This document shows, one piece after another, positions 32,862-41,463 of a stretch of 64,000 nt of DNA. This stretch comes from Zunongwangia sp. ESRF-bin46 (GTDB lineage: Bacteria; Bacteroidota; Bacteroidia; Flavobacteriales; Flavobacteriaceae): the NCBI GenBank assembly GCA_002631855.1, contig NTLF01000019.1:124001-188000 (forward strand), read 5' to 3'. The notes below the pieces were generated by a model, which saw only the letters and a program-made list of their open reading frames with translations, was not told the DNA's origin and did not search any database. The translations under genes were made by a program, and so were the position numbers. How positions within the stretch are numbered: position 1 is the first letter of the stretch; every line of letters starts with the position of its first letter.

Positions 32862-35183
32862 TTAAGAGGAAATCACTTCCAGTTTGGCAAAACGGAGCAA
32901 AAGCTTTTTAAGACCTCCATTTTCAAACTGGATTTCTGCTTTTGTATCAGCTCCCTTTCCTTCTATAGAGAGTATTTTTCCTTTCCCAAAACGAACGTGT
33001 TCAACCATTGTACCTACGTTTAGGTTAGCTGATTTGGGGTCAAAATTTTTATCTGTATCGCTTGAGACAGGTTTTAACCGTCTTAATTTTCTTAGCTGCG
33101 CTTCAGTAGGGCCCTTTGGAGGTGTTCCTGTTTTTGGTTTATTTAACCGTAGTTTACTTTTGTCAACCTCATCAAATATATCGGCATCAATTAGTGGTTT
33201 AAAACGGTTTTCAGTTTTTGGGGTAAGATATTCTAGAAAGCTTTCATCTATCTCTTCAATAAAGCGACTGGGCTCTGCATCGATCAATTTTCCCCATCGA
33301 TACCTTGATTGTGTATAGGTTAAATACGCTTGTTTTTCTGCCCTTGTTAATGCTACATAAAATAACCGACGTTCTTCTTCCAGTTCTGCACGGCTATTCA
33401 TATTCATCCCGCTAGGAAATAAATCTTCTTCCAAACCTACTATGTAAACATATGGAAACTCGAGACCTTTTGCTAAATGCACCGTCATAAGCGCCACCTT
33501 GTTATTATCGCCCTTTTCATTGTCCAAGTCGGTTGCTAAGGCAACATCTTCTAAAAACTCAGCTAAAGAACCTGTGGTATCTGCCAATTCTTTTTGTTCT
33601 TCCACAAAATCACGCATCCCGTTGAGTAATTCTTCAATATTTTCAATACGAGCAATGCCTTCGGGCGTTCCATCTTTTTTAAGTTCCTGAAGTAGTCCTG
33701 TTTTTTTAGCTACATGTTCTGCAACTTGAAAAGCATCTTGGTTTTTATTCAAAATTTGAAAACTCTGTATCATCGTCACAAAGTCTTCTAGTTTTCCTTG
33801 TGTTCCCTTATTGATCTTTAAATTGATCTTATCCAGGTTTTGCATCACTTCAAAAATAGAGCGATTGTAATGATTAGCAGCAACAGTTAGTCGTTCCATA
33901 GTGGTCTGCCCTATCCCTCTTGCTGGATAGTTAATTACGCGTTTTAAAGCTTCTTCATCTTTAGGATTCAAAATAAGACGTAAATAAGCAATAACATCTT
34001 TAATTTCTTTCCGTTGGTAAAAACTTAAGCCTCCATAAATTCGATAGGGAATATCCCGTTTGCGCAAGGCATCTTCAATGGCACGCGACTGTGCATTGGT
34101 ACGGTACAAAACAGCAAAATCACTATGGTTTAGTTGATTGTTCATCGCCGTTTCAAAAATAGAGCTGGCTACAAAACGACCTTCGTCGCCATCGGTCATC
34201 GTACGATTTACCTTTATTTTGTTACCCTCATCATTAGCGGTCCAAACTATTTTTTCAAGTCGGGTTTTGTTTTTTTCAATAATGCTATTGGCCGCATTTA
34301 CAATGTTTTTGGTAGAACGGTAGTTCTGTTCTAGCCTATACATTTTAACATCGTCATAATCTTTCTGAAAATTTAAAATGTTATTTATGTTTGCTCCTCT
34401 AAAGGCGTAAATACTCTGAGCATCGTCACCTACTACACAAATATTTTGAAACCGATCACTCAACGCCTTTACAATTAAATACTGGCTATGATTGGTATCT
34501 TGATACTCATCCACTAAAATATACCGGAATCGATTTTGATAATGTGCCAAAACTTCTGGAAAACGGGTAAGCAGTTCGTTTGTTTTCAGTAAAAGGTCAT
34601 CAAAATCCATGGCGCCTGCTTTAAAGCAACGCTCCACGTAATTATTATAAATATCACCCAACCGTGGCATTTTTGCCATGGCATCGGCTTCCATTAATTC
34701 TGGATTATTGAAATAGGCCTTAACTGTTATTAAACTGTTTTTATATGAAGAAATTCGAGAATATACCTGCTTGTATTTATACACATCTTTATCAAGTTGC
34801 ATCTCTTTAATTACAGCCCTAATTACACTCTGTGAATCCTGGGTGTCGTATATGGTGAAATTTGAAGGGTATCCCAACCGGTGTCCTTCAAACCGAAGGA
34901 TTTTTGCAAAAACACTATGAAATGTTCCCATCCACAAATTCTTAGCTTCACTACTACCAACAATTTGGGAAATACGTCCTTTCATTTCCCGGGCCGCTTT
35001 ATTGGTAAAAGTCAATGCCAAAATATTAAAAGGGTCAACACCCTGCGACATAAGGTAGGCAATACGGTATGTCAACACCCTTGTTTTACCAGATCCGGCA
35101 CCAGCAATTACAATCATAGCACCATCTTTTTGAAGTACAGGCGCACGTTGGGCATCATTTAATTGTTCAAGGTAATCTTGCAA
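32862..35183 (-). CDS. UvrD/PcrA-type superfamily 1 DNA helicase
   Basis: A 773-residue 3'-5' helicase from the chosen TTG start at 35183 (MQDYLEQLNDAQRAPVLQKDG), the normal N-terminus of the family. No ATG exists upstream of the P-loop, and the other in-frame TTG (35303) would add a Phe-rich 40-residue stretch. Motifs seen: Q-motif LNDAQRAPV, Walker A GAGSGKT (28-34), LTFTNKAAREM, DEYQDTNHSQY, GDDAQSIYAFRGA, EQNYRST, and LMTVHLAKGLEFPYVY. The C-terminus has the basic GTMVEHVRFGKGKI element typical of PcrA, which binds RNA polymerase. It acts in repair and replication-fork processing. Confidence 0.95.
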   Translation of the reverse strand: MQDYLEQLNDAQRAPVLQKDGAMIVIAGAGSGKTRVLTYRIAYLMSQGVDPFNILALTFTNKAAREMKGRISQIVGSSEAKNLWMGTFHSVFAKILRFEGHRLGYPSNFTIYDTQDSQSVIRAVIKEMQLDKDVYKYKQVYSRISSYKNSLITVKAYFNNPELMEADAMAKMPRLGDIYNNYVERCFKAGAMDFDDLLLKTNELLTRFPEVLAHYQNRFRYILVDEYQDTNHSQYLIVKALSDRFQNICVVGDDAQSIYAFRGANINNILNFQKDYDDVKMYRLEQNYRSTKNIVNAANSIIEKNKTRLEKIVWTANDEGNKIKVNRTMTDGDEGRFVASSIFETAMNNQLNHSDFAVLYRTNAQSRAIEDALRKRDIPYRIYGGLSFYQRKEIKDVIAYLRLILNPKDEEALKRVINYPARGIGQTTMERLTVAANHYNRSIFEVMQNLDKINLKINKGTQGKLEDFVTMIQSFQILNKNQDAFQVAEHVAKKTGLLQELKKDGTPEGIARIENIEELLNGMRDFVEEQKELADTTGSLAEFLEDVALATDLDNEKGDNNKVALMTVHLAKGLEFPYVYIVGLEEDLFPSGMNMNSRAELEEERRLFYVALTRAEKQAYLTYTQSRYRWGKLIDAEPSRFIEEIDESFLEYLTPKTENRFKPLIDADIFDEVDKSKLRLNKPKTGTPPKGPTEAQLRKLRRLKPVSSDTDKNFDPKSANLNVGTMVEHVRFGKGKILSIEGKGADTKAEIQFENGGLKKLLLRFAKLEVISS

Positions 35184-35368
35184 TTTTGTTTGTTTTTTCT
35201 GAAATTTTCCGAAGCTGAAAAATACTGAAATTCGATTAAACCCATAAGCGGTTTCACTATAATTTATAAACAAAAAGGTCTCTTGTCTTTTCTGCAAAAA
35301 CAAGTATCTTTAGTCTTTAAAGCATTACAAAAAATTGCTTTTACATAACTTCATAAATTTATTTATTA

Positions 35369-36982
35369 ATGGATTCCGTTTTAGAGTTTGTTAATTCAAT
35401 CCCTTGGTGGGGCTGGGTTCTTATAATACTTGTGTTAGTTGCCATAAAGGATATATTTTTCAGTAAAAGGCACACTATCAAGCACAACTTCCCTATAGTT
35501 GGTCATTTCAGGTATATGTTAGAAAGTATTGGCCCAGAACTACGGCAATATATTGTAGCCAACAACCGAGAAGAGCTTCCTTTCAACCGTATTGAGCGTG
35601 GTTGGATCTATGCTTCGGCAAAAAATGAAAACAATTATGAAGGTTTTGGTACCGATAGGGACATCTATGAGCCCAATTATATTTTTGTAAATAATGCCAT
35701 GCTTCCGTATAAATTAAAAAAAGGGCATCCCAATGTAAATGATCCTTACTTTTTACCGTGTGCCAAAGTAATGGGTGAAGGAAGAAGAAAAAAACCCTAC
35801 AGACCAGCATCGGTGATAAATGTTTCTGCTATGAGTTTTGGATCGCTTTCGGCCCGCGCTGTGGAATCATTAAACCGGGGCTGTGCATTTGCAAATGCTT
35901 ATCACAATACTGGCGAAGGTGGTTTGTCACCATATCATAAAACAGGTAGCGATGTAGTTTTTCATTTTGGTACCGGGTATTTTGGTGTACGTAATGAAAA
36001 AGGTGAGTTTTCTATGGAAAAAATGAAAAAGCTCGTTTCTGAAAACCCACAAGTTCGGGCCATCGAAGTAAAATTATCACAAGGAGCAAAGCCAGGAAAA
36101 GGCGGCGTTCTACCAGGTTCAAAAATTACTGCTGAAATTGCTGAAATTCGACACGTCCCCATGGGCAAAGATGTAATCTCACCTCCATCACACACAGCGT
36201 TTGATGGCATTGAAGGGTTAATTGATTTTGTTGAAGATATAGCTGAAGCAACTGGACTACCAGTTGGAATTAAATCTGCAGTGGGAAAACTGGAAGACTG
36301 GAAAAAACTTGCTGAGCTAATGGAAAAAACAGGCAAAGGTCCTGATTTTATCACCGTAGATGGCGGTGAAGGAGGTACGGGTGCCGCCCCACCAAGTTTT
36401 GCAGACCACGTAGCACTACCATGGATTTTTGGCTTTGCTGAAGTGTATCAAATTTTCAAAAAACATAATCTCTGTGACCGCATTGTTTTTATTGGTAGTG
36501 GCAAGCTAGGCTTCCCTGCTCGTGCGGTAATGGCTTTTTCATTGGGTGTAGATTGTATTAATGTAGCTCGTGAAGCTATGCTTTCCATTGGCTGTATTCA
36601 AGCACAGCAATGTCACAACAATACTTGCCCCAGTGGAGTGGCTACACAAAATAAATGGTTACAACGAGGCATTAACATTAATGATAAGTCAGTTAGGACG
36701 CATTTCTATTTTAAGAATTTCAGAAAAGAATTTTTAGAAATGACACACGCTTGTGGTTATGAACACCCATGCCAACTTACCATGGATGATGTTGAAATTA
36801 CTTTAGGGGATAGAAATTTAATGAAAAATCTCGCGCAAACCTTTACGTATGTGAAAATACCTGTTCCCTTTGAAAGCATGCAAGACTTACAAGATAGTCA
36901 GTACTTAGGTGGCAATTACCACAGAAAACAAGCCAAAAAAGAAGTGAAAGATTTAAAAAAGAAGAATAAGGTTCGCTATTAA
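35369..36982 (+). CDS. FMN-binding glutamate synthase-like protein, membrane-anchored
   Basis: A 537-residue protein homologous to the FMN/synthase domain of glutamate synthase (GOGAT), without the glutaminase domain. The N-terminal segment WWGWVLIILVLVAIKDIFF (about 14-32) is a probable membrane anchor. The barrel carries VSAMSFGSLSARAVE, GEGGLSPYH, SQGAKPGKGGVLPG, TVDGGEGGTGAAP and the iron-sulfur cysteines C-x5-C-x4-C (CIQAQQCHNNTCPSG). The family is widespread, but its electron donor and substrate are not settled. Glutamate synthase activity from a lone domain is unproven. It is followed 31 nt later by a small membrane protein gene. Confidence 0.88.
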   Translation: MDSVLEFVNSIPWWGWVLIILVLVAIKDIFFSKRHTIKHNFPIVGHFRYMLESIGPELRQYIVANNREELPFNRIERGWIYASAKNENNYEGFGTDRDIYEPNYIFVNNAMLPYKLKKGHPNVNDPYFLPCAKVMGEGRRKKPYRPASVINVSAMSFGSLSARAVESLNRGCAFANAYHNTGEGGLSPYHKTGSDVVFHFGTGYFGVRNEKGEFSMEKMKKLVSENPQVRAIEVKLSQGAKPGKGGVLPGSKITAEIAEIRHVPMGKDVISPPSHTAFDGIEGLIDFVEDIAEATGLPVGIKSAVGKLEDWKKLAELMEKTGKGPDFITVDGGEGGTGAAPPSFADHVALPWIFGFAEVYQIFKKHNLCDRIVFIGSGKLGFPARAVMAFSLGVDCINVAREAMLSIGCIQAQQCHNNTCPSGVATQNKWLQRGININDKSVRTHFYFKNFRKEFLEMTHACGYEHPCQLTMDDVEITLGDRNLMKNLAQTFTYVKIPVPFESMQDLQDSQYLGGNYHRKQAKKEVKDLKKKNKVRY

Positions 36983-37013
36983 TACTTATTTTTAACCAAA
37001 AATAAATTCTTTC

Positions 37014-37535
37014 ATGGAAATAGAACAGCTTATAAGTTACGTTGCTTTTTTACTGCCCGCCATTGTTGTTGGCGTTGTAGCCTATTATTTTTTTAAAGGA
37101 CATACCGCAAATGAAGAAGGGCGTCGTAGGTATTTAATACAAAAAGAGGCTCAAAATAAAATACTGCCTACAAGGTTGCAAGCTTATGAACGCTTAACTC
37201 TTTTATTGGAACGCATTGACCCAAATAAACTATTGGTACGTGTAAATCCATATTCAGATAGTATTGACGACTATGAGAAGTTACTGATTAAAAACATTGA
37301 ACAAGAGTTTGAGCATAACATTACCCAACAAGTCTATGTTTCGGTTGAATGTTGGAATATAATACAAGCTGCCAAAAATGCTACCATACACGTTATAAGA
37401 CAAGCGGCAATGCATGAAAAAGAAAATGCCGCCGATACCATGCGTGAATGGATTCTACGTCATTTTATGGAAGAGGTAACCCCATCTCAAAAAGCACTCA
37501 CTTATATTAAGAAAGAAGTGAGTGAATTATTTTAA
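37014..37535 (+). CDS. Conserved membrane-anchored protein of unknown function
   Basis: A 173-residue protein with one N-terminal transmembrane helix (ISYVAFLLPAIVVGVVAYYFF, about 8-28). A cytosolic helical domain follows, with conserved KILPTRLQAYERLTLLLERIDP and a middle part VSVECWNIIQAAKNATIHVIRQAA. The protein is recognisable as a flavobacterial family without a named function (DUF7935-like). It lies 31 nt after the FMN protein in the same direction and so is probably co-transcribed. Both proteins carry one N-terminal anchor, so a shared membrane site is possible but inferred. Confidence 0.8.
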   Translation: MEIEQLISYVAFLLPAIVVGVVAYYFFKGHTANEEGRRRYLIQKEAQNKILPTRLQAYERLTLLLERIDPNKLLVRVNPYSDSIDDYEKLLIKNIEQEFEHNITQQVYVSVECWNIIQAAKNATIHVIRQAAMHEKENAADTMREWILRHFMEEVTPSQKALTYIKKEVSELF

Positions 37536-37547
37536 CCTTTTTTGTAT

Positions 37548-38183
37548 TTAAGGGGTAAATAAACCGTTTCTAATTGCATAAAGAACAAGACCTATTCTGT
37601 TTTTTAAATTCAGTTTTTCATAAATAGAATCTCGGTACCCTTCGATAGTTTTAGGGCTCAAAAACATTTTTTCAGCTATTTCTTTATAGGTCATTTCAGT
37701 ACAGGCGTGCTCTATAAATTCTACTTCCCGTTCTTTTAATTGTACGGCTGTTTCATCTTTGGTTAACGACCCTATTAGTAATTTTGAAATAGTATTGGTA
37801 TGGTAATATCCCTTTTCAACAACCTGATTTAAAGCTTCTTTCAAAATTTCTTTTTTGGTGTCTTTCATTAAATACCCCTTTGCACCTGCCCGAAGCATTT
37901 TTAAAATAGTCTTTTCATTTTCTTCAACCGATAGTGCTATTACTTTAATTTGTGGATACTTTTCGTTTAAAGCCTTTGTTGTTTCAATACCATTGAGCAA
38001 AGGCATGTTGATGTCCATTAAAACAATATCAGGTATGTTTTTAGGAAACTTAAGCTTTTCCAAAAGCTCTTGTCCGTTCTTACACAAATACAAAACTTCA
38101 AAGTTTTCAAAATCACGAACCAACCCTCCTATCGCTTCAAGCAATAAAGTGTGATCGTCTACAACTACAACTTTGTTTTTCAT
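37548..38183 (-). CDS. NarL-type response regulator
   Basis: A 211-residue two-component regulator. The receiver domain is at 1-120, with acidic residues Asp9-Asp10, phospho-acceptor Asp57 (VLMDINMPLLNG) and Lys near 106 (MLRAGAKGYLMKD). A linker leads to a LuxR/NarL helix-turn-helix at about 145-205 (LKEREVEFIEHACTEMTYKEIAEKMFLSPKTIEGYRDSI). It is the last gene of the lipoprotein/7-TM/kinase operon, 36 nt after the kinase stop, so its partner is the adjacent HisKA_3 kinase. Its targets are unknown. Confidence 0.95.
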   Translation of the reverse strand: MKNKVVVVDDHTLLLEAIGGLVRDFENFEVLYLCKNGQELLEKLKFPKNIPDIVLMDINMPLLNGIETTKALNEKYPQIKVIALSVEENEKTILKMLRAGAKGYLMKDTKKEILKEALNQVVEKGYYHTNTISKLLIGSLTKDETAVQLKEREVEFIEHACTEMTYKEIAEKMFLSPKTIEGYRDSIYEKLNLKNRIGLVLYAIRNGLFTP

Positions 38184-38219
38184 ACCTCTAATTTATATAA
38201 ATATGTGCTGCCGAATGTG

Positions 38220-38984
38220 TTAAATAACATTAGGTTCGTATTCATAGGTTAATTTTAATGCTGTTCCTTCATCTTTTTCTGAAGTAATATTTAAATCCGC
38301 CCCTATAACTTTTGCCCTGTTCTTCATATTTTTCATTCCAATTCCAGAAAAATCTGCATCACTTGAAAAACCCACCCCATCATCTTTTGCCGAAATTTCT
38401 AATCGGTCTTTTTTATATTCAACATGAACATTAAGGTTAGAGGCTTTAGAGTGTTTAATTGTGTTTGAAAAAAATTCTTGTAGTATTCTAAAAATAATCA
38501 CTCCTTTTTTGTTCTCAATGTCATACTGATTTCCAGTAACAACGAATGTAGATTTTATAAACTCTAAACGGTTAAAACGCTCTATTTCTAAATTAAGGGC
38601 TTCAATTAGGTTAAGGCTTTTTAGGGCTTCAGGATTAATCAATTTAGAGAGTGTACGTAACTCGGTAATTCCTTTTCCTATAGTGTCGGTTACCTCATCT
38701 AAGTTTTCCGGGTTATTTTTGGCCATTTGGGCTTGTATTTTGGCCAGCGTCATTAATTGACCTATATTATCGTGTAGTTCCCAGCTAATATTGCGTAGGG
38801 TTTCTTCTCGGATTTCTATTTGCGTTTCAGAAAGTTCTTTTTCAAAAGCTTTTTTGGTCCGTTCCTGTTCTTCCAGTAATTTATTCTTCCGACGTACAAA
38901 AACAGTAAACAACGTTATTATAATGGTTACTAAAACCAAAACAATAATCACCGTAACCAATCCTGCTATCTCTTTTTGGTCCAT
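38220..38984 (-). CDS. NarL/DesK-type sensor histidine kinase without an extracytoplasmic sensor
   Basis: Start chosen at ATG 38984 (MDQKEIAGLVTVIIVLVLVT). This overlaps the 3' end of the upstream membrane-protein gene by 19 nt; an earlier start would overlap more. The 254-residue kinase has one transmembrane helix (8-30), a charged linker coiled-coil (32-60), a HisKA_3 dimerisation helix with the phospho-acceptor in WELHDNIGQ (His71), and an HATPase domain at about 160-252 with FFSNTIKHSKA and DDGVGFSS. No sensor domain is present, so input must come from the 7-TM partner, the membrane or another protein. Confidence 0.92.
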   Translation of the reverse strand: MDQKEIAGLVTVIIVLVLVTIIITLFTVFVRRKNKLLEEQERTKKAFEKELSETQIEIREETLRNISWELHDNIGQLMTLAKIQAQMAKNNPENLDEVTDTIGKGITELRTLSKLINPEALKSLNLIEALNLEIERFNRLEFIKSTFVVTGNQYDIENKKGVIIFRILQEFFSNTIKHSKASNLNVHVEYKKDRLEISAKDDGVGFSSDADFSGIGMKNMKNRAKVIGADLNITSEKDEGTALKLTYEYEPNVI

Positions 38985-39613
38985 ACAAATCCTATTATAA
39001 AACAACAATTCATAACGATTATTAAAGCGCGTTGTACATTGTATAACGTTACAAAAACATCCATATTAGTGGTAAAGAAACTTCTAGATATTTTAATAGG
39101 AATATAGCCTACATAAAATAGCAATAAACCTATACTAATCCAAAAAAGAAGGTCTTCCTTGATGTGCAACACCCTTGAATCTGACAGTATTTCAACATAA
39201 TATAAAATTATACAAATTATAATCAAGCAAGCACCTGTAATATAACTGTATAATAAACTTTCATGAAAAGCATTGATGGTAATAACATTGACAATTGTAA
39301 CCGCTAAAAACAATATTACACTATAAACAATCCATTTTTTATATGTCTTGCTCTTGATAAAGTTCCAGAACACATAGAAAAAATATAGAAAATAAACAGT
39401 GTTATAGACATTATACATTATTGCATTAAACTCTAGCCAATAGTATACGTATTTTGCCGATACCTCATTTATGAACGTATATATTAATATCCAAACAAAA
39501 TATTTTAACACAGTATGCTTGTACTTGCCATAAAAAAGGATTGCCGTAAATACGGCAATCCCATAAAATGACAATAGTATATACTGAAAAGTACTGTTGA
39601 AAAGTTCGTCCAC
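38966..39613 (-). CDS. Seven-transmembrane protein, likely sensory partner of the kinase
   Basis: The start is GTG at 39613 (protein begins MDELFNSTFQYILLSF); no suitable ATG was found. The 215-residue protein shows seven hydrophobic segments at about 10-29, 36-56, 69-87, 95-113, 123-143, 155-173 and 191-207. These have many Tyr and Phe residues and few charges. No family was recognised. It overlaps the histidine kinase start by 19 nt and follows the lipoprotein gene by 13 nt, so all four genes form one operon. The arrangement (membrane receptor plus a kinase lacking a sensor domain) suggests it senses a signal in or across the inner membrane; this is inference. Confidence 0.75.
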   Translation of the reverse strand: MDELFNSTFQYILLSFYGIAVFTAILFYGKYKHTVLKYFVWILIYTFINEVSAKYVYYWLEFNAIMYNVYNTVYFLYFFYVFWNFIKSKTYKKWIVYSVILFLAVTIVNVITINAFHESLLYSYITGACLIIICIILYYVEILSDSRVLHIKEDLLFWISIGLLLFYVGYIPIKISRSFFTTNMDVFVTLYNVQRALIIVMNCCFIIGFVWTKKR

Positions 39614-39626
39614 CTTTAATTTTTAA

Positions 39627-40334
39627 TTAGTTATCACCAAAATCGTCTTTTCCACTTGGTGGTGGTGGTATCAGATGTGCATCATTTAAGGTTAAGCTAA
39701 TGTCCTCTCCATTTCCACCTTGAAAAACGGGATTCAAGAGTAACATTTTAGATCCAAAACCTGGGCTACCTTGCTGTTGGCTACCGTTACCATTTTTACG
39801 TAGTCTTTTACCATACCTTTTAACAACATCGCGAACAGGCACAGCGTTACGGTTACCATCGCCATCAACGCGAATAAAGAAACCAAGTTCCTCTCCATTA
39901 AAGTCTGCTGTTGGTAGTAAAAAGAATGAATTATGTCGTGCATATTGTGAATTCCCAACACTTCCATCTGCTGGATAATTAGAAAAATAGAACCGTAGCC
40001 CCTTAATTTCTACTTTGGCCATTTTGGCTTCATCTTCTATAAAGTCCATATAATGCTTCATCGTTTCATAAGTATACTGGCCATAACGAGTTGGGTAAAA
40101 TTCTTGGGTAGTGTCTTCTTGTTCCTCATATTCTTTAATAATAGATACACGGCGATCTGTGTAGCTATCGTACATTGTTTTAGCTTGTTGTACAGAGATA
40201 ATCTGTTTTGGTGGGCCATCATATTCTGGACCATCATCATCCGTATGGTCCGAAATCCCTTCACAGGCCACTAAGCCGCTAGCCAACACTAAAAGGAAAA
40301 GAACGTTTCTTAAATTTTTGTGTGATGTTTTCAT
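39627..40334 (-). CDS. Lipoprotein of unknown function, first gene of the signalling operon
   Basis: A 235-residue lipoprotein (lipobox VAC, Cys24). The mature part starts with a DDDGPEYDGPP acidic-proline stretch and then a helical region (KQIISVQQAKTMYDSYTDRRV). A conserved-looking globular part follows (EIKGLRFYFSNYPADGSVGNSQYARHNSFFLLPTADF). The C-terminus is Gly/Asn/Gln/Pro-rich and low complexity (about 190-235). No known domain was recognised. It is 13 nt before the 7-TM gene and ahead of the histidine kinase and response regulator, so it may detect an envelope condition or be the regulator's target. Confidence 0.7.
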   Translation of the reverse strand: MKTSHKNLRNVLFLLVLASGLVACEGISDHTDDDGPEYDGPPKQIISVQQAKTMYDSYTDRRVSIIKEYEEQEDTTQEFYPTRYGQYTYETMKHYMDFIEDEAKMAKVEIKGLRFYFSNYPADGSVGNSQYARHNSFFLLPTADFNGEELGFFIRVDGDGNRNAVPVRDVVKRYGKRLRKNGNGSQQQGSPGFGSKMLLLNPVFQGGNGEDISLTLNDAHLIPPPPSGKDDFGDN

Positions 40335-40462
40335 AGTTTGGTTGTTATTTGTTAATATAAAGTTAGATTGAATTAATTGAAATTAAAAGGCCGTTATAAA
40401 GCCTACCTAAGTAAATTTAACATAAATTACTTAATACCAGCAATATATATTATTTACAATTG

Positions 40463-40495
40463 AAAAAAAGGGGTAAAACCCCCATGCATTTGGGG
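40463..40495 (-). terminator. Terminator or attenuator with two alternative hairpins
   Basis: On the minus strand CCCCA (40491-40495) can pair with TGGGG (40480-40484). The same G-run can instead pair with CCCC (40470-40473) to form a stem directly followed by seven T (40463-40469). The two hairpins exclude each other because they share the G-run. It lies between the patatin stop and the signalling operon. Confidence 0.6.
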
Positions 40496-40518
40496 TAAAA
40501 GCCTTTTTAAAAAACTGG

Positions 40519-41430
40519 CTATTCAGTATCCTTTATTTCGTTAAGCTCTTTATTCTTCATTTTGGCATATTTAAAACCACTCTCCCACCATTGGGTCATT
40601 TTTTCTTTATTGAAGATTAAAGAATTGGTTGTTAAAACCGTCGGAGTATAGTATAAGTTGATTATCGCATCATGGTTCCCTGCCACAAACTTACCGATGC
40701 GGATATTTTGTTTTTCTACCCTATCCAACATAAAAGAATGCATGTTGGTCAATAGTGAAAAAGGGTTTTTTGAAGGTAATCGATTGTAATACGTTACTTC
40801 GGTCTCTAAAATGACGACATCTACCGATGTAGCGCCACGATTTATGGCTTCTTCAATGGGCACCATACTGCCAAAACCACCATCTGCATATTCACACCCA
40901 TCTTTTTGTACCAAGCTCATAAACGGGATGTAATTGCAAGAAATCCAGATCCAATCACAAAAATCATTGTAGTTAAAATCTTTGATAGACTTGTATTCAA
41001 CTTGGTTTAAAGAAAGATTAGAAACCGTAACAACTACTTCTTTTCCAGATTCTTTTAGTTGATTGAATTCTACTTCAGTAAATGTTCTTTTTATGAGTTT
41101 TCTTAAATTTTGACTCTCTCCAAATGTTTTACTTCCGCGTAGCATATTCCTTAACACACTAAAGTGATCAATACCAATCTCCATACTGCCAAACTTCCCT
41201 TTTTTTACACGAAAAGGACGGATGCTAAAAATATTATTTTGATTTACGGAAGTATATACCTCTTTAATCTTTTCAATTTTGGAAAGTGCCAAATGAGAAA
41301 TAAGCAAACTTCCAGTAGAAGTACCCACAAATATATCGTAATCGTGATGCTGTTCTTCCATTAAGTATTGAGCCACGCCGCCGGCAAATGCTCCTTTACT
41401 TCCTCCTCCTGAAATTACTAATGCGCGCAT
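40519..41430 (-). CDS. Patatin-like phospholipase
   Basis: A 303-residue patatin-fold lipase with a Ser-Asp dyad. The oxyanion glycine motif GGGSKGAF is at 8-15, the nucleophile GTSTGS is at about 37-42 (Ser39), and the catalytic Asp is in DGGFGSMVPIEEA near 188-200. No signal peptide is seen, so it acts in the cytosol or at the inner face of the membrane. It probably hydrolyses phospholipids or other acyl lipids. It starts 33 nt after the M1 aminopeptidase stop in the same direction, so the two may share a transcript. An attenuator-like structure lies downstream. Confidence 0.9.
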   Translation of the reverse strand: MRALVISGGGSKGAFAGGVAQYLMEEQHHDYDIFVGTSTGSLLISHLALSKIEKIKEVYTSVNQNNIFSIRPFRVKKGKFGSMEIGIDHFSVLRNMLRGSKTFGESQNLRKLIKRTFTEVEFNQLKESGKEVVVTVSNLSLNQVEYKSIKDFNYNDFCDWIWISCNYIPFMSLVQKDGCEYADGGFGSMVPIEEAINRGATSVDVVILETEVTYYNRLPSKNPFSLLTNMHSFMLDRVEKQNIRIGKFVAGNHDAIINLYYTPTVLTTNSLIFNKEKMTQWWESGFKYAKMKNKELNEIKDTE

Positions 41431-41463
41431 AAATTTGGTTTACATAAAAGTAGCAATTGCTTT

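Noticed and set aside
32884-33318. 144-codon open frame opposite uvrD
   Set aside because: Antisense to the conserved helicase C-terminus; Ser/Phe-rich shadow pattern.
35184-35303. An N-terminal extension of UvrD to TTG 35303
   Set aside because: The added 40 residues are Phe-rich and not like any helicase; TTG 35183 gives the usual MQDYLEQLNDAQ start.
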